Origin: Streptomyces sp. R302
GTDB taxonomy: Bacteria > Actinomycetota > Actinomycetes > Streptomycetales > Streptomycetaceae
Direction of reading: 5' to 3'
Length of the DNA stretch: 64,000 nucleotides
Assembly: GCF_012927245.1 (NCBI RefSeq)
Contig: NZ_JABBGE010000009.1
Coordinates: forward strand, 1 to 64,000
The notes under the pieces were generated by a model. The model was not told where the DNA came from, did no database searches, and saw nothing but the letters and a program-made list of their open reading frames with translations. Shown here piece after piece: positions 53,345 to 61,796 of the stretch (position 1 is its first letter; each line of letters begins with the position of its first letter). Position numbers and translations under genes: made by a program.

Positions 53345-54277
53345 GTGAGCGAGGACCAGGACCGAGGCCAGGACCGAGGCCAGGAGCAGGGTCAGGGCCG
53401 GGAGCCGGAGCCGCAGCCGGAGCAGGCGTCGAGCCCGGAGTCGCAGGCCGAGCCGGAGTCGCAGGCGGAGGCCGGGGCGGATGTGGGCTCGCGGGGTGGG
53501 GATGAGCGGGCCGAGGCTCGGTTGGAGCGGGCTGTTCGGGTGGCCGAGCAGGCGTTGATCGAGTTCGAGATCGCCGTCGAGACCTTCCGGGTCGAGGTGG
53601 AGAACTTCTCGCGGCTGCATCACGAGAAGCTGGGGCCGATGTACGCGCGGCTCGACGAGCTGGACGCGTCGATCGCCGAGGCGCGGGCCGAGAAGAGCGG
53701 TGATCCGGAGGATCTGCGGCTGGCGCGGGAGGCGCGGGCCGCGGTGCTGCCGCTGCCGGGGGTCGAGGTCCTCTTCGACGACTGGGTCGACTCCGACGGG
53801 CTCTCCGCCGAGGCGGCCGCGATGCTGACCGAGCGGCCGGTGCGGCCGCCGCAGCGGGTGCGGCCCAGCGAGGAGGTGCGCCGGCTCTACCGTGAGCTCG
53901 CCCGCAAGGCCCATCCCGACCTGGCGCGGGAGGAGGACGAGCGGAGGCGGCGGGAGGAGTTCATCACCCGTGTGAACGCCGCCTACGCGCGGGGCGACGA
54001 GGCGCTGCTGCGCGAGCTCGCCGAGGAGTGGGAGGCGGGTCCGGTACCGGCCGAGGAGCGGCTCAGCGAGACCGAGGAGCTCTACGCGCGCCTGGAGTGG
54101 CTGGCGCAGCGCAAGGACCTGCTGTCCGCGCTGGCGGGCGAGCTGGAGGAGAGCGCCATCGGCTCCATGCTGCGGCTGGCGCCGGAGGACCCGGACCGGC
54201 TCCTGGAGGAGATCGCCGAGCAGCTGCGCGGTCAGGTGTCCGAGCGCGAGGCCGAGCTGGCCGCGTTGGTGCAGTAG
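53345..54277 (+). CDS. J-domain protein
   Basis: 310 residues from GTG 53345; a GTG at 53339 is an alternative. The first 60 residues are Gln/Glu/Pro-rich repeats (EDQDRGQDRGQEQGQG). Helices with coiled-coil character (about 65-130) precede a J-domain with the HPD motif in VRRLYRELARKAHPDLA (near 185) and FITRVNAAYARGD. A further helical region closes it. J-domains stimulate DnaK-type ATPase; no dnaK is nearby. Similar to a group of Streptomyces proteins without a known client. Confidence 0.85.
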   Translation: MSEDQDRGQDRGQEQGQGREPEPQPEQASSPESQAEPESQAEAGADVGSRGGDERAEARLERAVRVAEQALIEFEIAVETFRVEVENFSRLHHEKLGPMYARLDELDASIAEARAEKSGDPEDLRLAREARAAVLPLPGVEVLFDDWVDSDGLSAEAAAMLTERPVRPPQRVRPSEEVRRLYRELARKAHPDLAREEDERRRREEFITRVNAAYARGDEALLRELAEEWEAGPVPAEERLSETEELYARLEWLAQRKDLLSALAGELEESAIGSMLRLAPEDPDRLLEEIAEQLRGQVSEREAELAALVQ

Positions 54278-54325
54278 GTTTTCGAGGTCGAGACGGTTCC
54301 GCCGTACACGAGAGAAGGTCGTCCC

Positions 54326-54667
54326 ATGAGTTTCGCCCCGCTGCCGTCGGTGCCCGCCGCGTCCGTCCCCGCCGATGCCCTGGTGCTCGACGTGCGGGAG
54401 GACGACGAGTGGGCGGCCGGCCGGGTCGAGGGCGCGGTGCACGTGCCGATGAGTGATTTCGTGGCGCGGTTCGCGGAGGTCGGCGAGGTGCTCGCCGAGC
54501 GCGGCCGTGCCTATGTGATGTGCCGGGTCGGCGGCCGGTCGGCGCAGGTCACGCAGTACCTGGTGCAGCAGGGCTACGACGCGGTGAACGTGGACGGCGG
54601 GATGGTGGCCTGGGAGAGCGCCGGGCGGCCCGTGGTCGCGGACGGCGGGCCCGGGTTCGTCGCCTGA
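54326..54667 (+). CDS. Rhodanese-like domain protein
   Basis: 113 residues from ATG 54326, with AGAGAAGG upstream. Single rhodanese fold: LVLDVREDDEWAAGRVEGAVHVPM, and the active-site loop in YVMCRVGGRSAQVTQYL with the Cys that carries persulfide. Likely cytoplasmic sulfur transfer; partner unknown. Confidence 0.93.
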   Translation: MSFAPLPSVPAASVPADALVLDVREDDEWAAGRVEGAVHVPMSDFVARFAEVGEVLAERGRAYVMCRVGGRSAQVTQYLVQQGYDAVNVDGGMVAWESAGRPVVADGGPGFVA

Positions 54668-54740
54668 GGCAGCAGTTGAGGCAGTTGAGGTAGTTGGCGG
54701 CTGAGGTGGTTGAGATGCCTCGGCCGTGCCTCCCTGGCGG

Positions 54741-55874
54741 TCAGTCCAGGGGGTGGGCGGCGATGAGGTCGCCCAGGGTTTCCTCGTGGGCGGCGGCCGG
54801 GCCCAGGGAGAGTTCCAGGTACTTCGCCCAGGCGTGGTAGCGGTGCAGCGGGTAGTCGGTGTCGGCTCCGAAGCCGCCGTGCAGGTGCTGGGCGGTCTGG
54901 ACGACGCGGCGGACGCCTTCCGCCGCCCAGATCTTGGCCACGGCGAGGTCCGCCTCGACGGGCAGGGCGGCTTCGGCGGCGGTGGTGACGCGCCAGGCGG
55001 CCTGCCACAGGGTGGCCTCCATCGCGCGCAGGTCGATGTAGCGGTCGGCTGCCTGGACGGCGACGGCCTGGAAGGTGGCCACGGGATGGCCGAACTGTTC
55101 GCGCTTCCCGGTGTACTGGCTCGTCATGGTGAGGACTTGCTCGCCGAGGCCGAGGACGAGCGCGCAGGTGCCGGTGGTGAGCAGGGCGCGCAGCGCCGGC
55201 CAGGCGTCGGCGGAGTCGAGGACGCGGTCGGCGGGGAGGCGGGCGCCGTCGAGGCGTAGTCGGGCGAGGCGTTCGCCGTGGGTGCCGTACTGGGCGTCGA
55301 GGGTGAGGCCCGTGTGGTCGCGGGGGAGCAGGGCGAGGACCGTGCGGCCGTCGGCGGTGTGGGCGGGGACGGCGGTCAGGTCGGCCTGGTGGCCCCAGGG
55401 GACGTGGTCGGTGGTGCCGTCGAGGATCCAGTGGTCGCCGTCGGGGCGGGCGGTGACGGACCGTTCGGCGGGTTCGTGGCCGGTGGTGCCGTGGGCGGCG
55501 GCGGTGAGGATCAGGCGGCCGGCGGTGACTTCGGGCAGGAGCGCGGCGGCGGTGGCGGCCGGGGCGTGCTGCTGGAGTACGTGGGTGACGGCGGTGGTCT
55601 CCAGGAGGGGGACGCGGGCCAGGACGCGGGCGGACTCGCGCAGGACGAGGCAGAGGGCGATCGGGTCGAGGCCGGTGCCGCCGTGTTCGGGGCCGGTGAG
55701 GAGGCCGAGGAGGTCGGTGGCGGCGAGCCGCCGCCACAGGGGGCGGTCGAGGTCGTCGGCGACGGCGGTCGGGGTGAGGGCGGGGCTGGGTACGGCGTCG
55801 GGGGCGACGTCGGCGAAGACGGTGCGGGCCGTCTCCGCGGCGGCCCGCTGCTCCTCGGTGAACGTGAAGTCCAT
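54741..55874 (-). CDS. Acyl-CoA dehydrogenase
   Basis: 377 residues from ATG 55874 (MDFTFTEEQRAAAETARTVF). The N-terminal helical domain, the FAD/beta domain and the C-terminal helical domain with AVAKIWAAEGVRRVVQTAQHLHGGFGADTDYPLHRYHAWAK are seen. The typical catalytic Glu at the C-terminal site cannot be identified surely; the sequence resembles steroid-type FadE subunits. Product: enoyl-CoA. A KstR-like palindrome lies 77 bp upstream. The paa operon follows on the same strand, beginning upstream. Confidence 0.88.
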   Translation of the reverse strand: MDFTFTEEQRAAAETARTVFADVAPDAVPSPALTPTAVADDLDRPLWRRLAATDLLGLLTGPEHGGTGLDPIALCLVLRESARVLARVPLLETTAVTHVLQQHAPAATAAALLPEVTAGRLILTAAAHGTTGHEPAERSVTARPDGDHWILDGTTDHVPWGHQADLTAVPAHTADGRTVLALLPRDHTGLTLDAQYGTHGERLARLRLDGARLPADRVLDSADAWPALRALLTTGTCALVLGLGEQVLTMTSQYTGKREQFGHPVATFQAVAVQAADRYIDLRAMEATLWQAAWRVTTAAEAALPVEADLAVAKIWAAEGVRRVVQTAQHLHGGFGADTDYPLHRYHAWAKYLELSLGPAAAHEETLGDLIAAHPLD

Positions 55875-55950
55875 GGCCCGGTCCTTCCGTCGCTGTCCGT
55901 TGCTCGTGCCGGCGGCCCGTCGGGCGCACGCGCCTGACGGGCCGTCAAGA

Positions 55951-55964
55951 TAGAACAGGTTCTA
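55951..55964. promoter_or_regulatory. KstR-like operator
   Basis: TAGAACAGGTTCTA fits the TnnAACnnGTTnnA consensus of the TetR-family regulator KstR, which controls steroid degradation genes in mycobacteria; a perfect palindrome apart from the 2-bp centre. TGACGGGCCGTCA at 55935 is a further palindrome. Between paaE and the acyl-CoA dehydrogenase it probably controls the latter. Confidence 0.65.
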
Positions 55965-55989
55965 GCGGAAGGGAATGGACTCGGCGGGC

Positions 55990-57051
55990 TCAGCGGTCGA
56001 AGTCCAGCTCCACGTCGGGGGTGGCCGGGTGGGACTGGCAGGCCAGGACATAGCCGGCGTCGGTCTCCTCGGGTTCGAGGGCGAAGTTCCGGTCCATGCG
56101 GACCTCGCCGCCGACGACGAAGGCGCGGCAGGTGCCGCAGACTCCGCCCTTGCAGGCGTAGGGGGCGTCGGCGCGGGCGCGCAGGACGGTGTCGAGGAGG
56201 GTTTCGCCGCGCTCGACGGGCCAGGTGCCGGAGCGGCCGTGGAGGGTGGCCGTGAGGGTGGCGTGGGCGGGGGTGTCGGCGGTGGGGACGGGCGCGGGGC
56301 CCGAGCCGTCGTCGACGTGGAAGATCTCCTGGTGGACGCGGGCGCGGTCGACGCCGAGGCCGCGCAGGGCCCGCTCGGCGCCCTGGACGAGGCCGAGGGG
56401 GCCGCAGAGGAACCAGCCGTCGATGGCGCCGACCGGGAGGAGGGCGGGCAGGAGGGCGGCGAGCCGCTCCTGGTCGAGGCGGCCGGAGGGGAGGCCCGCC
56501 TGCTGTTCCTCGCGGGAGAGGACGGTGACGAGCTGGAAGCGCTCGGGGTGGCGGTCCTTCAGGTCGGCGACCTCGTCGAGGAACATCGTGGAGGCGGCGG
56601 TGCGGTCGCTGCGGATCAGGCAGAACCGGGCCTCGGGTTCGCGGTCGAGGAGGGTGGCGGCCATGGAGAGCACCGGGGTGATGCCGCTGCCGCCGGCGAT
56701 GGCGGCGAAGTGCCCGGGGCGCGGGTCGAGGACGAAGCGGCCGGTGGGGGCCATGACGTCGACGGTGTGGCCGGGGGCGAGTTCCTTGAGGGCCCAGGTG
56801 GAGAAGGCGCCGCCGTCGACGAGGCGGATGCCGACGCGGAGTTCGGGCCGCCGGCCGGCCGGGGCGGCGGGGGAGCAGATCGAGTAGGTGCGGCGGATCT
56901 CTTCGCCGGACTCGTCGGTGCGGCGCAGGGCGAGGTGCTGGCCGGGGCGGTGCCGGAAGGTCTCGTGGAGTTCGTCGGGGACCGCGAAGGTGACGGCCAC
57001 GGAGTCGTCGGTGAGCCGCTCGACCCGGCTCACCGGGAGCGGATGGAACAT
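55990..57051 (-). CDS. paaE: Phenylacetyl-CoA epoxidase reductase subunit PaaE
   Basis: 353 residues from ATG 57051, immediately after the paaD stop with no gap. FNR-type FAD domain RRTYSICSPAA, NAD(P)-binding GSGITPVLSMAATLL, and a C-terminal plant-type 2Fe-2S ferredoxin domain CKGGVCGTCRAFVVGG with a fourth Cys in LACQSHP. It passes electrons from NADPH to the PaaA di-iron centre. Last gene of paaABCDE. Confidence 0.95.
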   Translation of the reverse strand: MFHPLPVSRVERLTDDSVAVTFAVPDELHETFRHRPGQHLALRRTDESGEEIRRTYSICSPAAPAGRRPELRVGIRLVDGGAFSTWALKELAPGHTVDVMAPTGRFVLDPRPGHFAAIAGGSGITPVLSMAATLLDREPEARFCLIRSDRTAASTMFLDEVADLKDRHPERFQLVTVLSREEQQAGLPSGRLDQERLAALLPALLPVGAIDGWFLCGPLGLVQGAERALRGLGVDRARVHQEIFHVDDGSGPAPVPTADTPAHATLTATLHGRSGTWPVERGETLLDTVLRARADAPYACKGGVCGTCRAFVVGGEVRMDRNFALEPEETDAGYVLACQSHPATPDVELDFDR

Positions 57052-57552
57052 CTACAGCTCCTTGAAGTGGTCGAAGGGTTCGCGGCAGGCGGCGCAGCGG
57101 CGCAGGGCCTTGCAGGCGGTGGAGGAGAAGCGGCTGAGGAGCTCGGTGTCCGTGGAGCCGCAGTGGGGGCAGCGGATGGCCAGGGTGAGGGCGACGGGTC
57201 CGCCGGCGGGGCCCTGGGGGCGGGGCGGGGCGATGCCGAACTCGGTGAGTTTGCGGCGGCCTTCCTCGCTGATGTCGTCGGTGGTCCAGGCGGGGGCGAG
57301 GACGGTGACGACGGTGACGTCGGGGACGCCGTGTTCGTGGAGGGCGTGCTCGATGTCGGTGGACATCGTCTCCACGGCGGGGCAGCCGGTGTAGGTGGGG
57401 GTGAGGGCGACCTCGACGCGGCCGGGGCCGGTGACGTGGACGCCGCGGAGCACGCCGAGTTCGGCGAGGGTGAGGACGGGCAGCTCGGGGTCGGGGACGG
57501 CGCCGGCGATCCGGGCCAGCTCCGCCTCCAGGGGGGTGGCGGTGGTGGTCAC
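57052..57552 (-). CDS. paaD: Phenylacetyl-CoA epoxidase complex subunit PaaD
   Basis: 166 residues from GTG 57552, overlapping paaC by 4 bp; an ATG one codon earlier (57555) is possible but leaves a short gap to GGGGGC. DUF59/MIP18 domain: IAGAVPDPELPVLTLAELGVL and TYTGCPAVETMSTDIEHAL. The C-terminus has zinc-type Cys pairs (CPHCGSTDT, CAACREPFDHFKEL). Likely matures the iron-sulfur or metal centre of the complex. Confidence 0.93.
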   Translation of the reverse strand: MTTTATPLEAELARIAGAVPDPELPVLTLAELGVLRGVHVTGPGRVEVALTPTYTGCPAVETMSTDIEHALHEHGVPDVTVVTVLAPAWTTDDISEEGRRKLTEFGIAPPRPQGPAGGPVALTLAIRCPHCGSTDTELLSRFSSTACKALRRCAACREPFDHFKEL

Positions 57553-58331
57553 CATGTCGCCCCCGGGTGGCTGCGGTGGAGGTGCTGCATCTCGGCGAGC
57601 ATCCGGCCGAAGTGTTCGGTGTGGAGGCCCTGGCGGCCTGCGCCGGCGCGCCAGGCGCCGGTGCGGGGGCCGGTGGGGACGGTGAGGCCGGCGCGGGTGA
57701 GGATCTCGGTGACGGAGTCCAGCCAGGCGGCTTCGAGGGCGGTGGTGTCGAGGGCGAGGCCGTCGAGGGGCTGGAAGAGCTCGCCGGTGTACCGCCAGAG
57801 GGCGTCGCAGGCGGTCTGCATGCGGCGGTGGCTCTCGTCGGTGCCGTCGCCGAGGCGGAGGGTCCAGTGCTCGGCGTGGTCCTGGTGGTAGGCGACTTCC
57901 TTGACGGCCTTGGCGGCGAGTCCGGTCAGCGGGCCGTCGCCGGCGGCCAGCGCCGCGTAGAGGAGTCGCTGGTAGGTGGAGAAGTACAGCTGGCGGGCGA
58001 TGGTGTGGGCGAAGTCGCCGTTGGGCTGCTCGACGAGCTGGACGTTGCGGAAGTCGCGCTCCTCGCGGAGGTAGGCGAGTTCGTCCTCGTCGCCGGCGAG
58101 GGAGAGGAGGACGCGGGCCTGGCCGAGGAGGTCGAGCGCGATGTTGGCGAGGGCGACCTCCTCCTCCAGGACGGGGGCGCTGCCGGCCCACTCCCCCAGG
58201 CGCTGGGCGAGGACGAGGGCGTCGTCGCCGAGGGCGAGCGCGGCGGCGGTGACGGCGGGGTCGGTGACCGGTGCGGCGACGGGCGCGGGGGTCGGTGCGG
58301 GGGCCGTGCCGGTGGTGTCGGTGGTGGTCAC
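57549..58331 (-). CDS. paaC: Phenylacetyl-CoA epoxidase structural subunit PaaC
   Basis: 260 residues from GTG 58331, GTGA overlap with paaB. All-helical ferritin-like fold: EWAGSAPVLEEEVALANIALDLLGQA, REERDFRNVQLVEQPNGDFAHTI, EVAYHQDHAEHWTLRLGDGT. It pairs with PaaA as the non-catalytic subunit. A 20-residue Thr/Ala/Pro N-terminal stretch is not conserved. Confidence 0.95.
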   Translation of the reverse strand: MTTTDTTGTAPAPTPAPVAAPVTDPAVTAAALALGDDALVLAQRLGEWAGSAPVLEEEVALANIALDLLGQARVLLSLAGDEDELAYLREERDFRNVQLVEQPNGDFAHTIARQLYFSTYQRLLYAALAAGDGPLTGLAAKAVKEVAYHQDHAEHWTLRLGDGTDESHRRMQTACDALWRYTGELFQPLDGLALDTTALEAAWLDSVTEILTRAGLTVPTGPRTGAWRAGAGRQGLHTEHFGRMLAEMQHLHRSHPGATW

Positions 58332-58615
58332 AGGTGCTTCACCCCCTCCGGGATCTCGTAGAAGGTCGGGTGCCGGTAGGGCTTGTCGGCGGCCGGTTCG
58401 AAGAAGGGGTCCTTCTCGTCCGGGGAGGAGGCGGTGATGGCGGCGGAGGGCACGACCCAGAGGGAGACGCCTTCCATGCGGCGGGTGTAGAGGTCCCGGG
58501 CGTTGCGCAGGGCCATCTCCGCGTCGGGGGCGTGGAGGCTGCCGGCGTGGGTGTGGGAGAGCCCTCGGCGGGAGCGCACGAACACCTCCCACAGGGGCCA
58601 AGTGTCGCTGCTCAT
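58328..58615 (-). CDS. paaB: Phenylacetyl-CoA epoxidase subunit PaaB
   Basis: 95 residues from ATG 58615, ATGA overlap with paaA. Signature: WPLWEVFVRSRRGLSHTHAGSLHAPDAEMALRNARDLYTRR. Small subunit needed for stability of the PaaABCE complex. Confidence 0.96.
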   Translation of the reverse strand: MSSDTWPLWEVFVRSRRGLSHTHAGSLHAPDAEMALRNARDLYTRRMEGVSLWVVPSAAITASSPDEKDPFFEPAADKPYRHPTFYEIPEGVKHL

Positions 58616-59625
58616 GCCTGTGCCTCCCCGTGCTGTCCGGTGTGCTTGCGCGCGTAGGCCGCGGCGGCCTCTCTGACCCAGGCGCCGTTTTCGTGGGCCT
58701 GGCGGCGCTGGGTGATCCGCTGGTCGTTGCAGGGGCCGTTGCCCTTGAGCACGTCCCAGAACTCGTCCCAGTCGATGGGGCCGAAGTCGTAGTGCCCGCG
58801 CTCCTCGTTCCACTTCAGGTCGGGGTCGGGGAGGGTGAGGCCGAGGGCCTCCGCCTGCGGGGCGGCGATGTCGACGAAGCGCTGGCGCAGTTCGTCGTTG
58901 GAGTGGCGCTTGATCTTCCAGGCCATGGCCTGGGTGGAGTGGGTCGACACGTCGTCGGGCGGGCCGAACATCATCAGGGACGGCCACCACCAGCGGTCCA
59001 CCGCGTCCTGGGCCATGGCGTGCTGGGCCTCGGTGCCGCGGGAGAGGGCGAGCAGGGCTTCGTATCCCTGGCGCTGGTGGAAGGACTCCTCCTTGCAGAC
59101 GCGGACCATGGCCCGGGCGTACGGGCCGTAGGAGCAGCGGCAGAGGGGGACCTGGTTGGTGATGGCGGCGCCGTCGACGAGCCAGCCGATGGCGCCGACG
59201 TCGGCCCAGGTGAGGGTGGGGTAGTTGAAGATCGAGGAGTACTTCTGGCGGCCGCTGTGGAGCTTGTCGAGGAGCTCGTCGCGGCTGACGCCGAGGGTCT
59301 CGGCGGCGCTGTAGAGGTAGAGGCCGTGGCCGGCCTCGTCCTGGACCTTGGCCATGAGGATGGCCTTGCGGCGCAGCGAGGGCGCGCGGGTGATCCAGTT
59401 GGCCTCGGGCTGCATGCCGATGATCTCGGAGTGGGCGTGCTGCGCGATCTGGCGGACGAGGGAGGCGCGGTACGCCTCCGGCATCCAGTCGCGCGGCTCG
59501 ATGCGCTCGTCGGCTGCGACCGCGGCGTCGAACACCGCCTCGCGGGCGGCCTGCGCCGCCGCGTCCGCGGCGTCCCTGCCGGGCGCTTCCGCGGTCACTG
59601 CCGTCCCTGCCGTCCCTGCGGTCAT
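58612..59625 (-). CDS. paaA: Phenylacetyl-CoA epoxidase catalytic subunit PaaA
   Basis: 337 residues from ATG 59625, with AGGGGGTCCG upstream. Di-iron ligands sit in VQDEAGHGLYLYSA and VCKEESFHQRQGYEA; RDWMPEAYRASLVRQIAQHAHSEIIGMQPE is strongly family-like. It epoxidises the aromatic ring of phenylacetyl-CoA, the first ring-attacking step of aerobic phenylacetate degradation. First gene of the leftward operon; the promoter and an operator lie just upstream. Confidence 0.97.
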   Translation of the reverse strand: MTAGTAGTAVTAEAPGRDAADAAAQAAREAVFDAAVAADERIEPRDWMPEAYRASLVRQIAQHAHSEIIGMQPEANWITRAPSLRRKAILMAKVQDEAGHGLYLYSAAETLGVSRDELLDKLHSGRQKYSSIFNYPTLTWADVGAIGWLVDGAAITNQVPLCRCSYGPYARAMVRVCKEESFHQRQGYEALLALSRGTEAQHAMAQDAVDRWWWPSLMMFGPPDDVSTHSTQAMAWKIKRHSNDELRQRFVDIAAPQAEALGLTLPDPDLKWNEERGHYDFGPIDWDEFWDVLKGNGPCNDQRITQRRQAHENGAWVREAAAAYARKHTGQHGEAQA

Positions 59626-59635
59626 CGGACCCCCT

Positions 59636-59707
59636 ACCGACCGATCGTTCGGTTGAATGACTTCAATGGTGGGTCGGCGGCCCGTATGGTGTCAACCCTG
59701 TGGATAA
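59636..59707 (-). promoter_or_regulatory. paaA promoter and PaaR-like operator
   Basis: ACCGACCGATCGTTCGGT (59636-59653) is 16/18 palindromic and sits just upstream of the paaA ribosome site, as expected for a TetR-type PaaR operator. On minus, a perfect -35 TTGACA (59690-59695) precedes it; the -10 is not clear. A perfect DnaA box TGTGGATAA (59699-59707) touches the -35. No paaR gene is in the window. Confidence 0.65.
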
Positions 59708-59797
59708 CCGCCTGCTCCGATCGGGGCGCGGACGAGCGGGTCACCGCGGGACGGGTTCGGGACGGGATCGGGTCGGGAAGCCCGGGATCGGGGTGGG

Positions 59798-60493
59798 ATG
59801 AGCGCGCACATCGACGGCAGCGCGGAGCGGCGGCCGGCCGGAGGGATCCTGGCGCTGTCCCTGCCGTACCAGGTGGTGGCGGCGGTGGCGCTGGCCTCCG
59901 TGGCGGTGCTCGCCTGCCTGCACCTGGCCATGGTCTTCCTGCACGTGGCGCCCTCGAACACGGTGACCAAGCAGCACGGCCAGGCCGTCGACGACTGGAT
60001 CTACCCCGAGTTCGAGCAGAACTGGAAGCTCTTCGCTCCCAACCCGCTCCAGCAGAACGTCTCGGTGCAGGTCCGCGCCGAGGTCGCGGGCGCCGACGGC
60101 GCCCGCCGCACCACCGGCTGGATCGACCTCACCGCCCAGGACGTCGAGGACGTCCGCGGCAGCGTCTTCCCGAGCCACACCCAGCAGAACCAGCTGCGCC
60201 GGGCGATCGACTGGTACGGCAACGCGCACGACGACGAGGGCCGCCCCAAGGGCATGCGGGGCCGGCTCTCGGAGGAGTACATGCGCCGGATCGTGCTGAC
60301 GCGCATCGAGGGGCCCGGGGCGCGCGCGGACGTCGGCGGGACGGTGGAGCGGATCCAGCTGCGCCGCACCGTCACCCCCGTGGCCGCCCCGCACTGGAGC
60401 ACCGAGAAGCGCTCCACCGAGCCGTCGAGCCGGCTGATGCCCTGGTGGGAGATCACCGACGCCGACCGCAGCCGTACGGAGACGAGCCGATGA
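59798..60493 (+). CDS. DUF5819 (SdpA-like) membrane protein
   Basis: 231 residues from ATG 59798. One membrane helix (VVAAVALASVAVLACLHLAMVFL) near 26-48, then an external domain beginning HVAPSNTVTKQHGQAVDDWIYPEFEQNWKLFAPNPLQQN. The W-x-LFAPNP motif and the genetic link to an HTTM protein are shared with SdpA-type proteins of Bacillus; the family similarity is inferred. It is coupled to an 11-codon mini-ORF and then the HTTM gene. Confidence 0.82.
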   Translation: MSAHIDGSAERRPAGGILALSLPYQVVAAVALASVAVLACLHLAMVFLHVAPSNTVTKQHGQAVDDWIYPEFEQNWKLFAPNPLQQNVSVQVRAEVAGADGARRTTGWIDLTAQDVEDVRGSVFPSHTQQNQLRRAIDWYGNAHDDEGRPKGMRGRLSEEYMRRIVLTRIEGPGARADVGGTVERIQLRRTVTPVAAPHWSTEKRSTEPSSRLMPWWEITDADRSRTETSR

Positions 60494-60525
60494 CCGCCCC
60501 CAGCCGCACGGAGTCCCGCCGATGA
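60490..60525 (+). CDS. 11-codon mini-ORF bridging DUF5819 and HTTM genes
   Basis: ATG 60490 overlaps the DUF5819 stop (ATGA) and encodes MTAPSRTESRR; its own stop TGA (60523) overlaps the HTTM start (ATGA). The start of the HTTM protein, MTAPTPAP, repeats MTAP, and the bases before each ATG are related (AGCCGTACGGAG / AGCCGCACGGAG), so a 32-bp duplication made it. Possibly a translation-coupling leader; no evidence that the peptide has a role. Confidence 0.45.
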   Translation: MTAPSRTESRR

Positions 60526-61796
60526 CCGCCCCCACCCCCGCACCGGCCGCGGCCCCGGCGCGCGTGCCCTTCGACCGCAGGCTGGCGCGGGCGGCGCAGA
60601 CCGTCACCTCGCGCGCCCTCGGCCCGTACCAGACCGCGATCGTCCGGATCGGCTTCTCGCTGACCTGGCTGTTCTTCCTGGTGCGGGAGTTCCCGCACCG
60701 GCACGAGATGTACGGCCCCGACGGCCCCTGGTCGTTCGAGATGGCGCGCCGGCTGATCGCAGACAACCGCGCGTTCACGGTCCTGATGTGGTCCGACGGC
60801 CGGCTCTGGTTCGAGGTGGTCTACGGCCTGGCCGTGGTCGCCGCGGTGCTGCTGCTGCTCGGCTGGCACACCCGGGCCGTGTCGGTGGTCTTCATGGTCG
60901 GCGCGCTGTCGCTGCAGAACCGGTCCGTCTTCCTCGGCGACGGCGGCGACAACGTGGTGCACCTCGTCTCGATCTACCTGACGCTGCTGCGCTGCGGCCA
61001 GGTGTGGTCGCTGGACGCCCGGCGGGCCGCCCGTAAGGCGGCCGGGGGCGAGGAGGCCGCCCGGCGGGTCGAGCTCGCGGGCCCCGTCCTGTGGGTCGTC
61101 CTCGGCGGGTTCCTGGTCGCCGCGACCTGGTTCAGCCCGGTCACCGGCGAGTGGTGGCTGTACGTGCTGCTCTGGGTGCTCTGGCTCGGGCAGGGCCTGT
61201 GGTGGCTGGTCGAGCAGTACGCGCCCGGCGAGCCCCGCGTCCTCCTCGACGTGCTCGCGAACCTCGCCCACAACGCGGCCCTCGTGGTCCTCATGGCCGA
61301 GGTCTGCCTGATCTACGCCACCGCCGGCTGGTACAAGGTCCAGGGCTCGCGCTGGCAGGACGGCACCGCGCTCTTCTACCCGCTGCACCTGGACTACTTC
61401 ACGCCCTGGCCGGCGCTCTCCGAGCTCCTCGCCTCCAGCGGGATCATGGTCATGCTGCTCAGCTACGGCACGGTGATCGTGCAGGTCGCCTTCCCGTTCA
61501 CGCTGTTCAAGCGCAAGGTGAAGAACGTCCTGCTCGTCGCGATGATGCTGGAGCACGCGGGCATCGCGCTCCTGCTCGGGCTGCCGGCCTTCTCGATGGC
61601 GATGATCGCCGCCGACGCCGTCTTCCTGCCCACCGTCTTCCTGGTGTGGCTGGGCGCGCGCGCGGCCAAGGGCCGGGACCGGGTGCTGCGGCGCAGGACC
61701 GCCGCCGCGGAGCTGCCCCCGCAGCGCCCCGCGCCGGGCGGGGAGCCGGGCGGCGAGACGGGCGGCGAGGCCGCCCCCCGTACCCTCGTCGGGTGA
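60522..61796 (+). CDS. HTTM-domain membrane protein (SdpB-like)
   Basis: 424 residues from ATG 60522. Eight or more helices, including GYQ-like ALGPYQTAIVRIGFSLTWLFFLVREF, SVVFMVGALSLQNRS and LLDVLANLAHNAALVVLMAEVCLIYATAGWYKVQGSRW. The last part (YFTPWPALSELL, LFKRKVKNVLLVAMMLEHAGIALLLG) is HTTM-typical. The HTTM fold is shared by vitamin K-dependent carboxylase and SdpB. A Gly/Glu-rich tail closes it; the stop overlaps the SpoU gene. Confidence 0.87.
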   Translation: MTAPTPAPAAAPARVPFDRRLARAAQTVTSRALGPYQTAIVRIGFSLTWLFFLVREFPHRHEMYGPDGPWSFEMARRLIADNRAFTVLMWSDGRLWFEVVYGLAVVAAVLLLLGWHTRAVSVVFMVGALSLQNRSVFLGDGGDNVVHLVSIYLTLLRCGQVWSLDARRAARKAAGGEEAARRVELAGPVLWVVLGGFLVAATWFSPVTGEWWLYVLLWVLWLGQGLWWLVEQYAPGEPRVLLDVLANLAHNAALVVLMAEVCLIYATAGWYKVQGSRWQDGTALFYPLHLDYFTPWPALSELLASSGIMVMLLSYGTVIVQVAFPFTLFKRKVKNVLLVAMMLEHAGIALLLGLPAFSMAMIAADAVFLPTVFLVWLGARAAKGRDRVLRRRTAAAELPPQRPAPGGEPGGETGGEAAPRTLVG

